A stretch of DNA of 64,000 bases, taken from positions 1 to 64,000 of the forward strand of contig VDFB02296614.1 in assembly GCA_007258455.2 (NCBI GenBank), in the 5' to 3' direction. Origin of the DNA: Sequoia sempervirens. Lineage: Eukaryota > Streptophyta > Pinopsida > Cupressales > Cupressaceae. How positions within the stretch are numbered: position 1 is the stretch's first letter; each line of letters starts with the position of its first letter. The notes beneath the pieces were generated by a model that was given only the letters and a program-made list of their open reading frames with translations, was not told where the DNA came from and searched no databases. A program made the translations under genes and the position numbers. Shown piece after piece: positions 10,881 to 22,015 of the stretch.

Positions 10881-11941
10881 GGGTGATCCCACAATACTGG
10901 TTTACAATTTTTGGCCAAATTGGACATTGAATTGATTTTTTCTAACTAAATCTTCACTTTCAGGCACCTATAGTGGCTAAAACATGAGGAATTTGAAGAT
11001 GATACAAACTTGTGATTTGTGACATTTTGTTTGTAGATTCTAAATTATTTTTTTTCAAATTTTTTGGAATCAGATTGTACTTCTTTTTCCATCTCCTTCA
11101 AAAACTAGTTTTAATCAGTAAACACCATTTTTAAGGAGTGATGCTCACTGCATACAACATAACTTTTTTTCTATGAAGGATAAAATTCTAATTTTTTCGA
11201 ATTTAGATTTGTATCTATGATATCTAACCCTTTCATTTGGTTACATAGTGTTTTATTGAATATTTTTTCCTTAATCAAGTTTCAAAGTCAAACCAATTAC
11301 AATTCAGACATAGGCGGACCATATACAACATAACTTTTTTTGTATGTATCAAAATTCAATTTTTTTTACTAGATCAAGGAAATCAATACCTAGCCTGCAC
11401 ATATTTTTTAGAATTTTATTTTGATAATTTTCTATTTTTCCACATTTGCAGAACAAAGAGCTTGATTTTCGGTGAAAAACCTATGTTTAATCAAAGTAAA
11501 AAAATAAAAACATAATAAAACCCAAAAATATTAAAATTATATTTAATGGATAGCTCATTATGAGGGATACCATCATCTAGTTAGGTCTATGAAGTCTCCT
11601 CCATTTTCATCCTCAACTCGAGCTTCGAAGGGAGAAATTCTACAAATTTTTGGTGCCAGAGGGGGAGAAGGGGGGAAAAGGGGGGTTCGAATGAAACCTG
11701 GTTCGAGCGAATCCCTCTTTCTACAAAGTTTCTCTTTGTTTTTTATTCTAGGAAATGTGAAAGATGTGGGACCCAACATTTAATAGGGTTCGCTCGAAGG
11801 GGGGTTCGAGCGAACCCTTATTGGGTTCATTCAGACCCTAAGTTCGTTTGAACCTCCCAAAACCAATTTTTTTTTCATGGGGGCATTTTTTAAAATTTTG
11901 CTTCCTCAACAGAATTGTAAACTAGTTTTGTGGGATCACCC
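10881..11941. mobile_element. Possible 1.06-kb element bounded by 29-bp inverted repeats
   Basis: GGGTGATCCCACAATACTGG and following TTTACAATT (10881-10909) is the near reverse complement of 11913-11941 (AATTGTAAACTAGTTTTGTG then GGATCACCC). No target-site duplication is clear. Inside are two related direct repeats (ACAACATAACTTTTTTT at about 11155 and 11325) and a GC-rich hairpin at 11785. No transposase-like frame. Confidence 0.45.
11785..11818. repeat. Perfect 14-bp inverted repeat (hairpin)
   Basis: AGGGTTCGCTCGAA, a G6 loop, then TTCGAGCGAACCCT. The words GGTTCGAGCGAA and GGTTCGAATGAA recur at about 11684-11712, and GTTCGTTTGAACC at about 11842, so the same motif is scattered over 180 bases. 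A stable hairpin; function unknown. Confidence 0.85.
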
Positions 11942-13139
11942 AACATCCCAATTTGAGTGTTGGAAATAAACAAATAAAAGGAAAAGAATTAATTTATTAC
12001 AGAGTAGTGGAAGGGGTTGCACAGTGAATTGAGAAGGATATATCATGCAGCTTGGAGGATGAGGGAAGGCTACAAAGAAGATCTTAGGATTTTGGAAAGG
12101 AGAGATGTACCATGTTAATGACTACTTAACATTAAATCAACAAACACAGACTGTGGATAATGGTTGCATTGAGGAAGAGGGCTCGACATGGTAGATTTCT
12201 TGAAAGGTAGGATTACATGAAGAGTGGCACCAAAAGGATAAGAGAAGAATGAACAGGTCAAAGAAAAGTATGTTGTATGCAAAGGATTTGTGCATTGAGT
12301 TGCAATTGTTTGGAAAATTGTAAGCTGAAATGTTTATGAAAGAGAAGCAATTAAATACATTTAAATGGATTTGAGTGTTAAGGAAATCTGAAATGTGAAT
12401 TGAATGTGATGTTATTTGACAAATGACATTGTCAAAAATAGTTTGAGTGAGCAATGAGGTATTGTAAATAAATTTAAGTTTTGTAAATGAATTGGAAATT
12501 AAAATAGTGAATCTACATGTGGTTGGGATTTTGATTTTTGAGATTTTTAAATTGAAAAAAAGGAATTGTCAATTTAATTTTGAGATTGGATTGAGTTTGT
12601 CTCCATCACTAATTGTAGTAATTTTTCTTCTTATTTTCTTGAGTGGTTTTACTAGCTAGTAGTCTTAGTTTCTATTTAAGTAATTCACTTCTCACAATAT
12701 GATGGTTGTATTTTAGCTATGTTTGGTTTCCCCTAGCTAACAAGTAGGGTTTTTAAATTTAAGGATGATGTCTCTTGTCTTTTTCATTTCCTAACAGGAG
12801 AGGGCTCAAATAGATCCCCTCCCTTTACTAATAGAAAAAAAATAATATGTACTTTTATATGATAACTAGTGAAATACCTTTTGTGAGGATGTAAAAATAA
12901 TGTGTATGTTTAAGCCTCTAAATTTTATAGGAATTAATAATTCCCTTAAAATGTACAATGGATAGGACAAAAAAATCTGAAAGTATACTTAGTAATGATC
13001 TCATGGAGGAAAAATTACATCTCCACTAGGATTAGGATGATATATTTTTTTTTGATAGATTAGGGGAAACACATGGGAAGAAACCCTCAATTTTCCAAGG
13101 GTAAAAATAACAAACCATGTGATACTAATATCATTATCA
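11942..13139. other. Intronic sequence, nothing recognised
   Basis: AT-rich DNA without supportable genes. The minus frame at 12137-12454 has no recognisable domain and is probably chance. Confidence 0.5.
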
Positions 13140-13462
13140 TTGTTGTCATGTGGGAACCTCAACCCTCGTTGGTACCCCTTAAACCTCTATGTTGTCATCC
13201 TCACTAATAGCTTAGGCTTTTGGTGTAGTGGTAGTCAGTTTGTGTTAACAAAATTGGCAACTCTGCTAGGGAGGGTTCGACTCCCACTCTTGACACTCTT
13301 TTCGTCTCGCAGTCGACTGTGTCTGTCAACCTCTCGACTGGGGGGGTAAACTATTGTCATGTGGGACCCTCAACCCTTGTCGGTACCCCTTAAACCTCTT
13401 CGATGTCACCCTCACTGATAGCTTAGGATTTTGGTGTATTGGCAGTTGGTCTGTGTTAACAA
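13140..13462 (+). mobile_element. SINE-like unit with a partial tandem copy
   Basis: TTGTCATGTGGGAACCTCAA (about 13141) through TGTGTTAACA is repeated from about 13355, a period near 213 bp. The first copy carries box-A-like TGGTGTAGTGGTAGTC (13221-13236) and box-B-like GGTTCGACTCC (13274-13284). The second copy keeps the A-box region (TGGTGTATTGGCAG) but ends before a B box. This fits a tRNA-derived SINE duplicated or inserted twice. Confidence 0.6.
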
Positions 13463-16034
13463 TCATATTAAAGGTAGAAGAATTAGGTGACGATGCCATC
13501 CTCCATCTATAAACTATGTAAATCATATATATATAAATCCATCTTTGAGTTGAGTTGTTGAGGTGAAGAGGTTTGAGTGACATGAATGCATGATCTCTAC
13601 TCCCTAATAGATTTGAGTTGACCATAGATCAAACTTCTTTGATATACTAACATACTTTTGGTGTTAAAATTCAATACTTAAAAAAAATTAAACCTTAAGG
13701 AGCGAATTACACTTGAGAAAATAGAGATAGATAAGGTTATGTAATTATATAAAATGATCCTATATATGCTCTCAATTTGAAGAGAATCTAAAATATCATC
13801 CACTTAAATGAAGCAAAGGACCTAGTGATTTATCATAGAATCTGAAGTACGCTTCTTAATAATTTGGTTTAAATTTTTTTATTTTTCTTTCCTTGCTCCT
13901 TTAATCTAAGCTTCTTATATCACTAGAGAGAGAAAAATACCATATCATCCAATTCTAACTTGTGCTATATCTCATGTTGATATGATTTCCTTTTCATCTA
14001 ATTTATATCAAATTATCCTTTAAATATGTAAATTTAATAGATATAGTTCAATGTGTGGACAAATACTAGTACCTTTCCTTAGTGAAGAACCCAATCTAGA
14101 GGTGAGAGGGCTCATAGCCATATAATATATTAAATGAAATCATCTTTATTTGGGAGTGGTATCTAGTGTAACTATACAAATAATCCACAAAATAAAACCT
14201 TTCTACCCATGTACCTTATGTTTCCATGACATGCATCCTAATATATCAATTCAAGAATATTATTGATTAACTATACTTTCCCATATATTTGTGGATGGAA
14301 GGATGTGTTTATTTTGAATGTTATCCCTATGAACATGAATAATATCTACAAGAAATGGCTCTTTAAAATTTTATTTTTATCTCAAATTATACATTGAAGA
14401 GTCCCATGGAGCTTAAAAATATATTCTAAAAATATAGCTTCATAATCCTTGACCTAATCAACTCAAAAATTGTTCATCAAAAGAATATGTACACCCTTTC
14501 TCAAATTATCTACCTCAATTAATATTTTAACCTTGAATTTATACATTGGCATTCCCAAGATGAATTCCATTAAGATAATTTCCAACTTTTGATTAGTGGT
14601 AGAAATTGGTTGAAGTAAATTATGACATAACATTCTCTCCACTTTATTTCATTGACAAGTATCACTTTAAACTATAAATTTTAGGATGTTAGCCCTTATG
14701 TTCTACCAAAATAAGATATCTATTATATTCGGGTATATATATTTTTAAAACCCACAGGCCCAACAATGGGTGATTAATTTCCATTTTCAAGTCCAGGCTC
14801 TTGCATGAGAGATGATCCCATTTAGAGGTATATGTGATATGGAAAGAATATTATGTTAAAAATATTATGTTTCTTGAGTTTCTTATTCAATATCTCAAAT
14901 TCATACACTTGCAATCAATCAACTCATTTTTTTAGTCCTATTTAAAATTTCTCTATGATTTTTTTTTGAATTAATAATAGTTTAAATGCGTGTTGGTGTT
15001 TCCAATTGATGGTCTAGCATATCCTAAAGGGTAACTAATCCTTATACTCAGAGACCCTAGGTTAGTGGCCAACAAATAGGAGATGACTGATTGGAAAGCC
15101 TCTCCTTTGCACTTTAGGCTCTGCAGGACCAAGGTGGGTATCCCTATACATTTAGGTAGATCACCATACTACAATGGTGGGAAGCCTTCAATGGGATAAA
15201 TCATCTACACAACTCTCCCTTGTATTCAATATCTTATGGTAGTATGGAAATAAACATAGAAGCAAATACATGAAATTAAAAGGTTCCTTTTGAATTGAAA
15301 TTGGATCCACCTTAGACTTAGGCTTGTGAACATAGACTAACCAATGCCTTATCCACATAGAGTCCAGAAATGAAGTAACACTCATACAATAGACCCACCC
15401 TGGCTTCTTATAAACTTGCTTCCTTACAACAAGAAACCAACAAAAGAATAGAACTATTAAACTTCTTTGAAATCCCTATTGCATCATCACTACCTTAACA
15501 TATGACTTGAAAGAAATTACTCTGCTTCTTGAACAAAAACTAACAAATCAAACATTCAAGATCAACAAATGTGATTGAGAACCAAAAATAATCCTTGATT
15601 ATATTGATTCAAAGATAGTGAGTACAAAACCAGAGAGGATAATAGAGGTGATACAATACTTTAGAGCATAATACAATGAACATTTAGGTCATCTATTGTT
15701 ATTACAAAGAAAAGTTTACAACATATCCTTCCTAAGTGCAGAAAAAACTATACAGACTAAGACAAAGACTTACAAAAGTTCAAAGAGAATGGAACCTCAA
15801 AAAAATGTACAAAAATTGCCTTTATAACTTGTAGGCATAATTCGGATTTCAAATTTGAAATTGCAAACCCTAACCAAACTAGGGTTTCAGACCCAAGTAC
15901 TCAGGTCAAACTACAGTCCGTCAAGAATTTCCCCCCAAAATGATGCAACAACCAGACATGAATGCTCCTGACACCTTGAGCACATTCCGTCAAAGTCGTT
16001 TATGAATGTAGGCATGGTACTCCCAGGAAATCCA
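13463..16034. other. Intronic sequence, mostly unrecognised
   Basis: No coding region found. At about 15100-15145 the phrase TTTGCACTTTAGGCTCTGCA has a diverged relative at 36698-36720, so this is probably an old repeat. From about 15600 the composition resembles LTR or untranslated retroelement DNA, but no partner copy is visible. Confidence 0.45.
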
Positions 16035-17222
16035 CAATCACAGTCAGGAAGAACATACCTTGACATCGATTTCATTCTTTGCAACACATTAGGACATCAA
16101 TGGTGCCACTCAGCAATAAATTCTACTTGGGAGAAGCAAAAATCTGATCTATAATTGTCCTAGATCAATCTTGGTAGCTGGTTGCAGTTACGCCATTACT
16201 GCATATTCATTACCCACGAACAAGAGAAGCTAACTAAACATTGGGGAAATCAAATTTCTAATTATGGCCATCAATTTGTCTTAATTGCGCTAATATCCAA
16301 CGTTAAATGCTCACTATCAACAACTTTAAAACCCGACCATCAGATTTAAACATTTTAAATTAGGGCCACATGATCATCACTGTAAACATTATTGCATGAC
16401 TCACAACAACAATGTGAGTCATCCAATTGCACAAATCGGGTAGTGCCACCTGTTGGCCTTCGTCATCATCCACCATCGTCACCTTCCTTTTGGGTCCCAC
16501 CATCTTCATCAACGATCATCATTTATCCATCATGGATTAATCTCCACCACTTTCTACTAACCCCATGGGACCTGATTGGGATCCACCAAAAACTTAGTGG
16601 AACTAACGGTCATCGTCTAATCTTCTTGATCACAACTGTTGATTCTTTGCCACCCGTCATGGTTACATCACATTCCACTACTGGATTTGTTGTCTCTATA
16701 GGTTCCACTAGAGACATGAGTCACTAGCCCGCTAACCCCGCAAGATTTTGGAAAACATTATTTTATTCATGTGGGGTTGGTAGGGAACAACTAGGGTCAC
16801 ATCTTCAGATCCAACGGTTGGCAATTCTGCACATGCAAAAAAGGTTAGTTTTTAAAAAGGGAACCCGACTAGGTTGGAAGGACCAAGACCCTTGTGGTAA
16901 AGACCCAAAGACTTAGGACTTAAGTCAATCAAGGAAATATTTCGCCCGATTTAAGAAAAGGGCCAAAAATTAAAAGGGGGTCGCGCTAGGAAAACGGGAA
17001 ACAATGACATAAAGTCATGACTTAAAGGGTCAAGCCTAAGCGGGCACAAAATGGCAACAATGAAATAGAATAGAACTAGGGCTTAATGAGGGTTTTGGTA
17101 AATGATGAAGGCTCGAGGGGTTTTAAACCCTAATAAAAAACCCTAATGCATGACAAGTGAACCCTAGCCCCCAGAAGACTCAAAATTTTGACAAAATGGC
17201 CAGGGATTTTGTAGCTCCACCA
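16035..17222 (-). repeat. 3' LTR of gypsy element 1
   Basis: Matches 24142-25327 along its whole length. On the minus strand it starts TGGTGGAGCTACAAAA at 17222 and ends near 16035. Sequence similarity stops sharply at both ends, which defines the LTR. The block AACTAGGGCCAA lies immediately 5' of it on the minus strand. Confidence 0.88.
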
Positions 17223-17519
17223 TTGGCCCTAGTTGGGGACATCTACTTGAGAAAGAAAAGGGAGAATTCAATTATTTTTGGGAGATCAGATGACCAAAAC
17301 TCAAAACAACAATGACAAGACAAAAACTACGATACAAATGCGCATGAATACGTCCTACTTATGAAAAGTAGGGTTTGAGGAATTGTCCATGCACTGGCAA
17401 TTCCAACATTTCACCATTCAAATTTTGCTAGTAGGAATCTTCACCATGATTACCCCAAACAACATAAGCGCCAATACAAAGGGCCTTAAATTTACCTTGT
17501 TTTCCCTTGTCTCGTCTTC

Positions 17520-18492
17520 TTGCATTCTAGATTAATACAAGATCTCCTACAAAAAACTTTCTCTCCTTAGCTTTCTTGTCAAAAAGGTATTTGACCTGCA
17601 ACTGCCTCTTCACATTAATGTCTTGTGCTTCTCTTCTTGATTCATCCAATTCTGTTAGCTAATTGATCCTATTACTCATGCTATCATCAATATCCTCTTC
17701 ACATTCTTGGATGAATTTATAGACTGGCAATAAGTTATTCATTGGTATTCTTGCATCCAATCCATACACTAGTTTATAAGGAGATCTTTCTGTGGCCCTC
17801 TTTATGGTAGTTCTATTAGCCCATAGAGCTAACTTTAACTTTGAATCCTAGGCCTTTTTGTTTTTATCCATGACTCTCTTCATGATATTCATGAGGATTT
17901 TTTTATTGGACTCAACTTTTCCATTTCCCTATGGGTGATAAGGGGAAGAGCATGACATGGCAATTCCATAACCTCTGGAAAAATCAGTGAATTCTTCATA
18001 TCTGAAACACATAGAATTTTCTATAATTAACTTTGCAGGGGTACCAAATCTAATCAGTATATTATCCATAATGAAATTGATGACAACCTTACTAGTTGCC
18101 CTCCTTGTAGGAATTTCCTCCACCCACTTGGTGAAGTAGTTTGCTGCAAACAGTAACCAACTATGACCACCACTAGATTTTTCATTGAACTCACCAATAA
18201 AATCTATGCCCCATTGCTGAAAAGGAGCCTCAACATTTTGTGTTCTAATGGGAAAAACATCAAAAAACCTTTGGCAAGCATCACACTTCCTCACCATTTT
18301 ATGTGTATTAGAAAAGAGAGACGACCACCAATACCTAGATCTCAGGATCTTATGTGCAATTGTTTTGGCTATGCAATGGCCTCCACAAACTCCACCATGG
18401 ATCTCTTCAACAACCTTCTCTACTTGTTTTTCATCAACACACCTCAACATAACACCAGTCCTGTCCCTCCAGTATAAGCAACCCTCAATCAT
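17520..18492 (-). pseudogene. Integrase of gypsy element 1
   Basis: The zinc-binding HHCC region is clear: EIHGGVCGGH then CDACQ, residues about 30-73 from 18492. The catalytic core follows with WGIDFIGEF, FTKWVEEIPTRRATSK and IRFGTP. The second acidic residue of the DDE triad is Glu (LIIENSMCF) where the relative at 43.4 kb has Asp (RIVSDNAMCF). An in-frame TAG at 17929 precedes GNGKVE, which carries the third acidic residue. Later stops include one at 17528, where the relative has Trp (VLMWNAK). Not functional. Confidence 0.9.
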
Positions 18493-18639
18493 AAAATATT
18501 TGATTGCTTGTAGTTTTAGGGTCCTTTTCTAATTATCAGTCATATGATTAGGGAAATACTTATATCTCAGATAATGTAAATCATCTTTATACCAAATGCA
18601 CTCTTGGACCGTGCACTCCTTTATGTGAAAATATTCACT

Positions 18640-19060
18640 GAGTTAATTTATCTGATTGACATCCAAGTTTGATTCAGCCATCAACTTGGCTAAACCCTGT
18701 CCTCTAACCAGTGTAGTGATCTAAATATCAATATTGAATTCCTAAATTTTATTGATCCATCTACACCTTCTTCCTATCACTTCTTGCTGAGTAGAAATAC
18801 CTTTGACCGCATAACTAGGTACATAAGCCACTATCTTAGCACCCACCAAATAGGGTCTAAAATTATTCACTGCCTTCACCAAGGCATAGGCCCATTTTTC
18901 CATTATATAATACTTCAATTCTGCTACCTGAAGTGATTTGATAAAGAAAGCAATGGGTTGTTCATACCCTTCATCATTTTTCTGTAATAGGACAACAACA
19001 ATAGTGTGGAATGATGCAAAAGAAAACAATTGGAAAGGTTTAGTAAAATCAGGTGATTTG
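18640..19060 (-). pseudogene. RT-proximal RNase H domain of gypsy element 1 (degenerate)
   Basis: Follows RT directly. The usual first catalytic Asp of the DAS motif is replaced: the sequence reads FQLFSFASFHTIVVVLLQKN. The segment AELKYYIMEKWAYALVKAVNNFRPYLVGAK matches the rest of the gypsy RNase H fold. The second element has the same Asp loss, so it predates both copies. The fold may have been kept as a structural linker after the upstream RNase H took over; that is inference. Confidence 0.8.
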
Positions 19061-20152
19061 AGCACCGGTGCCTCTTTGATAGCCTTCTTGATGTTATTGA
19101 ATGATTTAATAGGATCATCACCCCACTCAACTATTTCTTTCTTTCTCAACATTTTAGAGATGGATCTTGTAGTTTCAACAAAGTTTGTAACAAATCTTCT
19201 GAAAAAATTAATTTGGTCGAAGAATGAATGGATCCCCTTCATTGACTTAGGAATTGGGATTCTATCAATTGTTGCAACTCTTTCTGGATCAATTCTTATC
19301 CCATCCTTTGAAACTATATGCCCCAACAAATTTCCTTCTGTAACCCCAAATGTACATTTCTTAGGGTTTAATTAAATACCATATTCCAAAGTTCTTATGA
19401 ATATCTTTTCTAGGTGCATGCAATGCTCCTCCCCCTTCTTCGAATATGCTGTGAGGTCGTCCTGATATATAGCCATGAAAACATCTATGGAATCTAAAAA
19501 GGAAACATGCATGGCCCTCTGAAATGTAGCTCCAACATTTGTTAGGCCAAAAGGCATTCTAACATAGATGTATGTTCCCCATGGTGTAGTAAAAGCAATA
19601 TTATATTGCTCAGACTCTTTTACCTTTACCTGATTGTAGCCATAAAACCCATCCATCATAGATAAAATCTCACAACCAATAACCTTATGTAACATTTCCT
19701 CCATGTTAGGCAAGGGATAGTTATCCTTCAATGAATATATTCAAATTTCTGAAGTCAACACATAATCTTATATCTCCATTATTTTTTCTTACTAGTACCA
19801 AATTTGATACCCAAGTGGAATGTCTGATAAGATTTATGATTCCACCATCTCTGAGCTTCATGAGCTCCTCCTGCATCTTATGTGCCAATGTAGGATTTAT
19901 TGTCCTTTGCTTTTGCCTAAAAGGTTTTGCATCAAGCTTTAGAGGAATCTCATGTTGGAATAAATCTTGTCTATAAGCCTTTAAGTCGTCATATGACCAT
20001 GCAAATACATGTTTATATTTCCTTAACAGAGTAATCAACATAGCTATAACTCTAGAGTTGAGCCTCTTACCAACATACACCTTCTTGGGTGTATTCTCTG
20101 TCCCCAAATTGATTTCCTCAAGGTTTTTATCTTGTGTAGAATTCTGTTTCAT
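19060..20152 (-). pseudogene. Reverse transcriptase of gypsy element 1
   Basis: Palm and finger motifs are all present: VFAWSYDDLKAY near the start, WVSNLVLVRKNNGDIRLCVD (about 19800), MDGFYGYNQV, TTPWGTYIYVRMPFGLTNVG, then the catalytic box as IYQDDLTAYSKK (about 19460). LGHIVSKDGIRIDPERV follows. A frameshift at 19721-19731 and a stop near 19372 split it into three frames. The YQDD form of the usual YxDD box is shared with the second element. Confidence 0.93.
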
Positions 20153-20161
20153 ATTGAATTT

Positions 20162-20955
20162 TTATGAGTTAACAAAAACTATTTCTAGGGCTACCAATCC
20201 TTTTGGGATTTTGTTGGTCTTAAGTTGAATAACCTCCTTACCAAGAATGGCATCCTTTCCATCCACTTTTTCCACAAAATTCTGGAAATCAATTTCCTGA
20301 CTGTGATACTCATCCACACAATGCAAGAACTTCAACAAGTCCTTATCATCATTGAATATCTGCCAACTTTGAATATTATCTAGAATAGAAGGCCTCATCT
20401 GAGTTTCCACCTTTGATATACCAGAGTAGGTAATATCGTCTGGTCTCAAGGCAATATTAGCAAGGAAATCTGCTGTCACATTTTTTTCCCTTTCTACCCA
20501 TTCAATGGAAAACACATCAAACATTTCAATGTAATCCCAAATAACATTCCTATATTGTTTTAACCTTTTATTTTTAGACTCATATTTTTATCTTATTTGG
20601 GAAACACATAATTTAGAATCACTAGGACCCCAAGCTTTTTAATTCCATGCTTGACAACAACTTTAAGTCCAAGGAGTAAAGCCTCATACTCAGCAACATT
20701 ATTTGTACATTCAAACTTGAGTGAAAATGAGTATCTATATGAATTACCTCCTAGTGACATGAGAATCACCCTTGCTCTAGATCCTTCTTTTGAGTAGGCT
20801 CCATCAAAATTCATGGCCCAAAGACCATCTAACTGAACCTCTTGCTTTATCTCTTCAACTATTTGTGAATCTTTTACTTTCACTAGTTTTGCATCAACAA
20901 CCTTAAATTTGTCCATATCTATGCCGACAAAATGCACACCCTCATGTGAGCACAC
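20162..20955 (-). pseudogene. Upstream (second-type) RNase H domain between protease and RT
   Basis: Residues 45-110 from 20955 read as an RNase H core: WAMNFDGAYSKEGS with the first Asp, then TNNVAEYEALLLGLK with the catalytic Glu. A frameshift near 20635 puts the third Asp region (around 20630) in another frame. The rest continues at 20524 with WVEREKNVTADFLANIAL, the fourth Asp. The tail includes MRPSILDNIQSWQIF and IPKGLVALE. I recall similar tails in plant polyproteins with this domain order, from memory only. Confidence 0.85.
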
Positions 20956-21071
20956 ATCCTCAATTATATATGTTGAGCACTCTTCTCCCTGACTAGCATG
21001 AAATCCCTACCATTCACAGGTATGGTGGCATAAGAAAGTTCCAACTTCATACTTCCCCCAACTGTTGCTGC

Positions 21072-21992
21072 CTACCCCCTTGATAGGAGCATTCCATACT
21101 GAGCAGGAATATCAACAACAGTTACACTCATAGCATAATTCTTCTTAGGAAAAGAAACCAACTTGAAAGGAACCTCATTCACAACTCCAACCATAGGGAC
21201 CTCCCTTGAATCCATAGAAAAAAATTTACCATATGTATGACTGAAATGCAACCCAAGTTCCTTCATGATTGCCAGAGGCATGATATTGGTGGAGGCACCA
21301 TAATCTATCATGCAATTTCTGATCAATTTGTCATTCACTTGCAAGGTTACATAAAATGGGTCAATACAGTTGGGGTTAGCATTTAAAGTGGTGCCTATGA
21401 ATACTTCAGGAAACTCAATATGAATTATTTCAGGTTCAACATCCTTCACCCCTTCCTTTTCCCTTTCACCAGGGATATTCATCACTTCCTTATCACTAGC
21501 AGTAGGTGTACTAGCAATAAGGGCTAATGCCTTTTCCTTGTGTTCCTCTATTCTCATCATTTCGAACAAAGGCACTGTTACTTTGATTTGTGATAAGATA
21601 TGATTCATTTCAACAACATTGTATTTTGGAATATCAAAGCTCAATACATCCTTTTCTTTCTCTTTTTTTTGCTTGGATTTAGATTTATTCTTCTAAACCA
21701 CAGTAGTTCTTTTGTTCCCTTGATCATTCTTTTCTTTCTCAAATACGTCTTTACTAGAGGAAGCCTCAGCTTGATTTTTAGGATCCCTAACCTCCTTGCC
21801 TTTGATGTTCCTGTTCTTTGTAGAATTATTCCCCTTTGTATCACCATATCCTTCTTTTATGAAGAGGCTACCTAGATTACCTTGGTATTTGTTGACTGTC
21901 CTATTCCTCAAATTGTAAGAACTTCTAGCCTTTGCAATAGCATTATCAGTTAGCAATGTGATCTCTTCATCTATTGGCATCCTTAGCCTCAC
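21072..21992 (-). pseudogene. Aspartic protease region of gypsy element 1
   Basis: The protease active-site motif appears as CMIDYGASTNIMPLAI at about 21300. It is followed by LGLHFSHTYG and a second strand region (VVDIPAQYGMLLSRG). The upstream part (21992-21650) is a basic, low-complexity linker (KEVRDPKNQAEASSSK) that joins gag to protease. Frameshifts separate the pieces, and stops follow LLSRG at 21072. Confidence 0.85.
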
Positions 21993-22015
21993 ATTTTCTC
22001 CTGATTATAAATTAT

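Noticed and set aside
12137..12454. 105-codon minus frame
   Set aside because: No recognisable motif, no splice or promoter context, AT-rich surroundings; probably chance.
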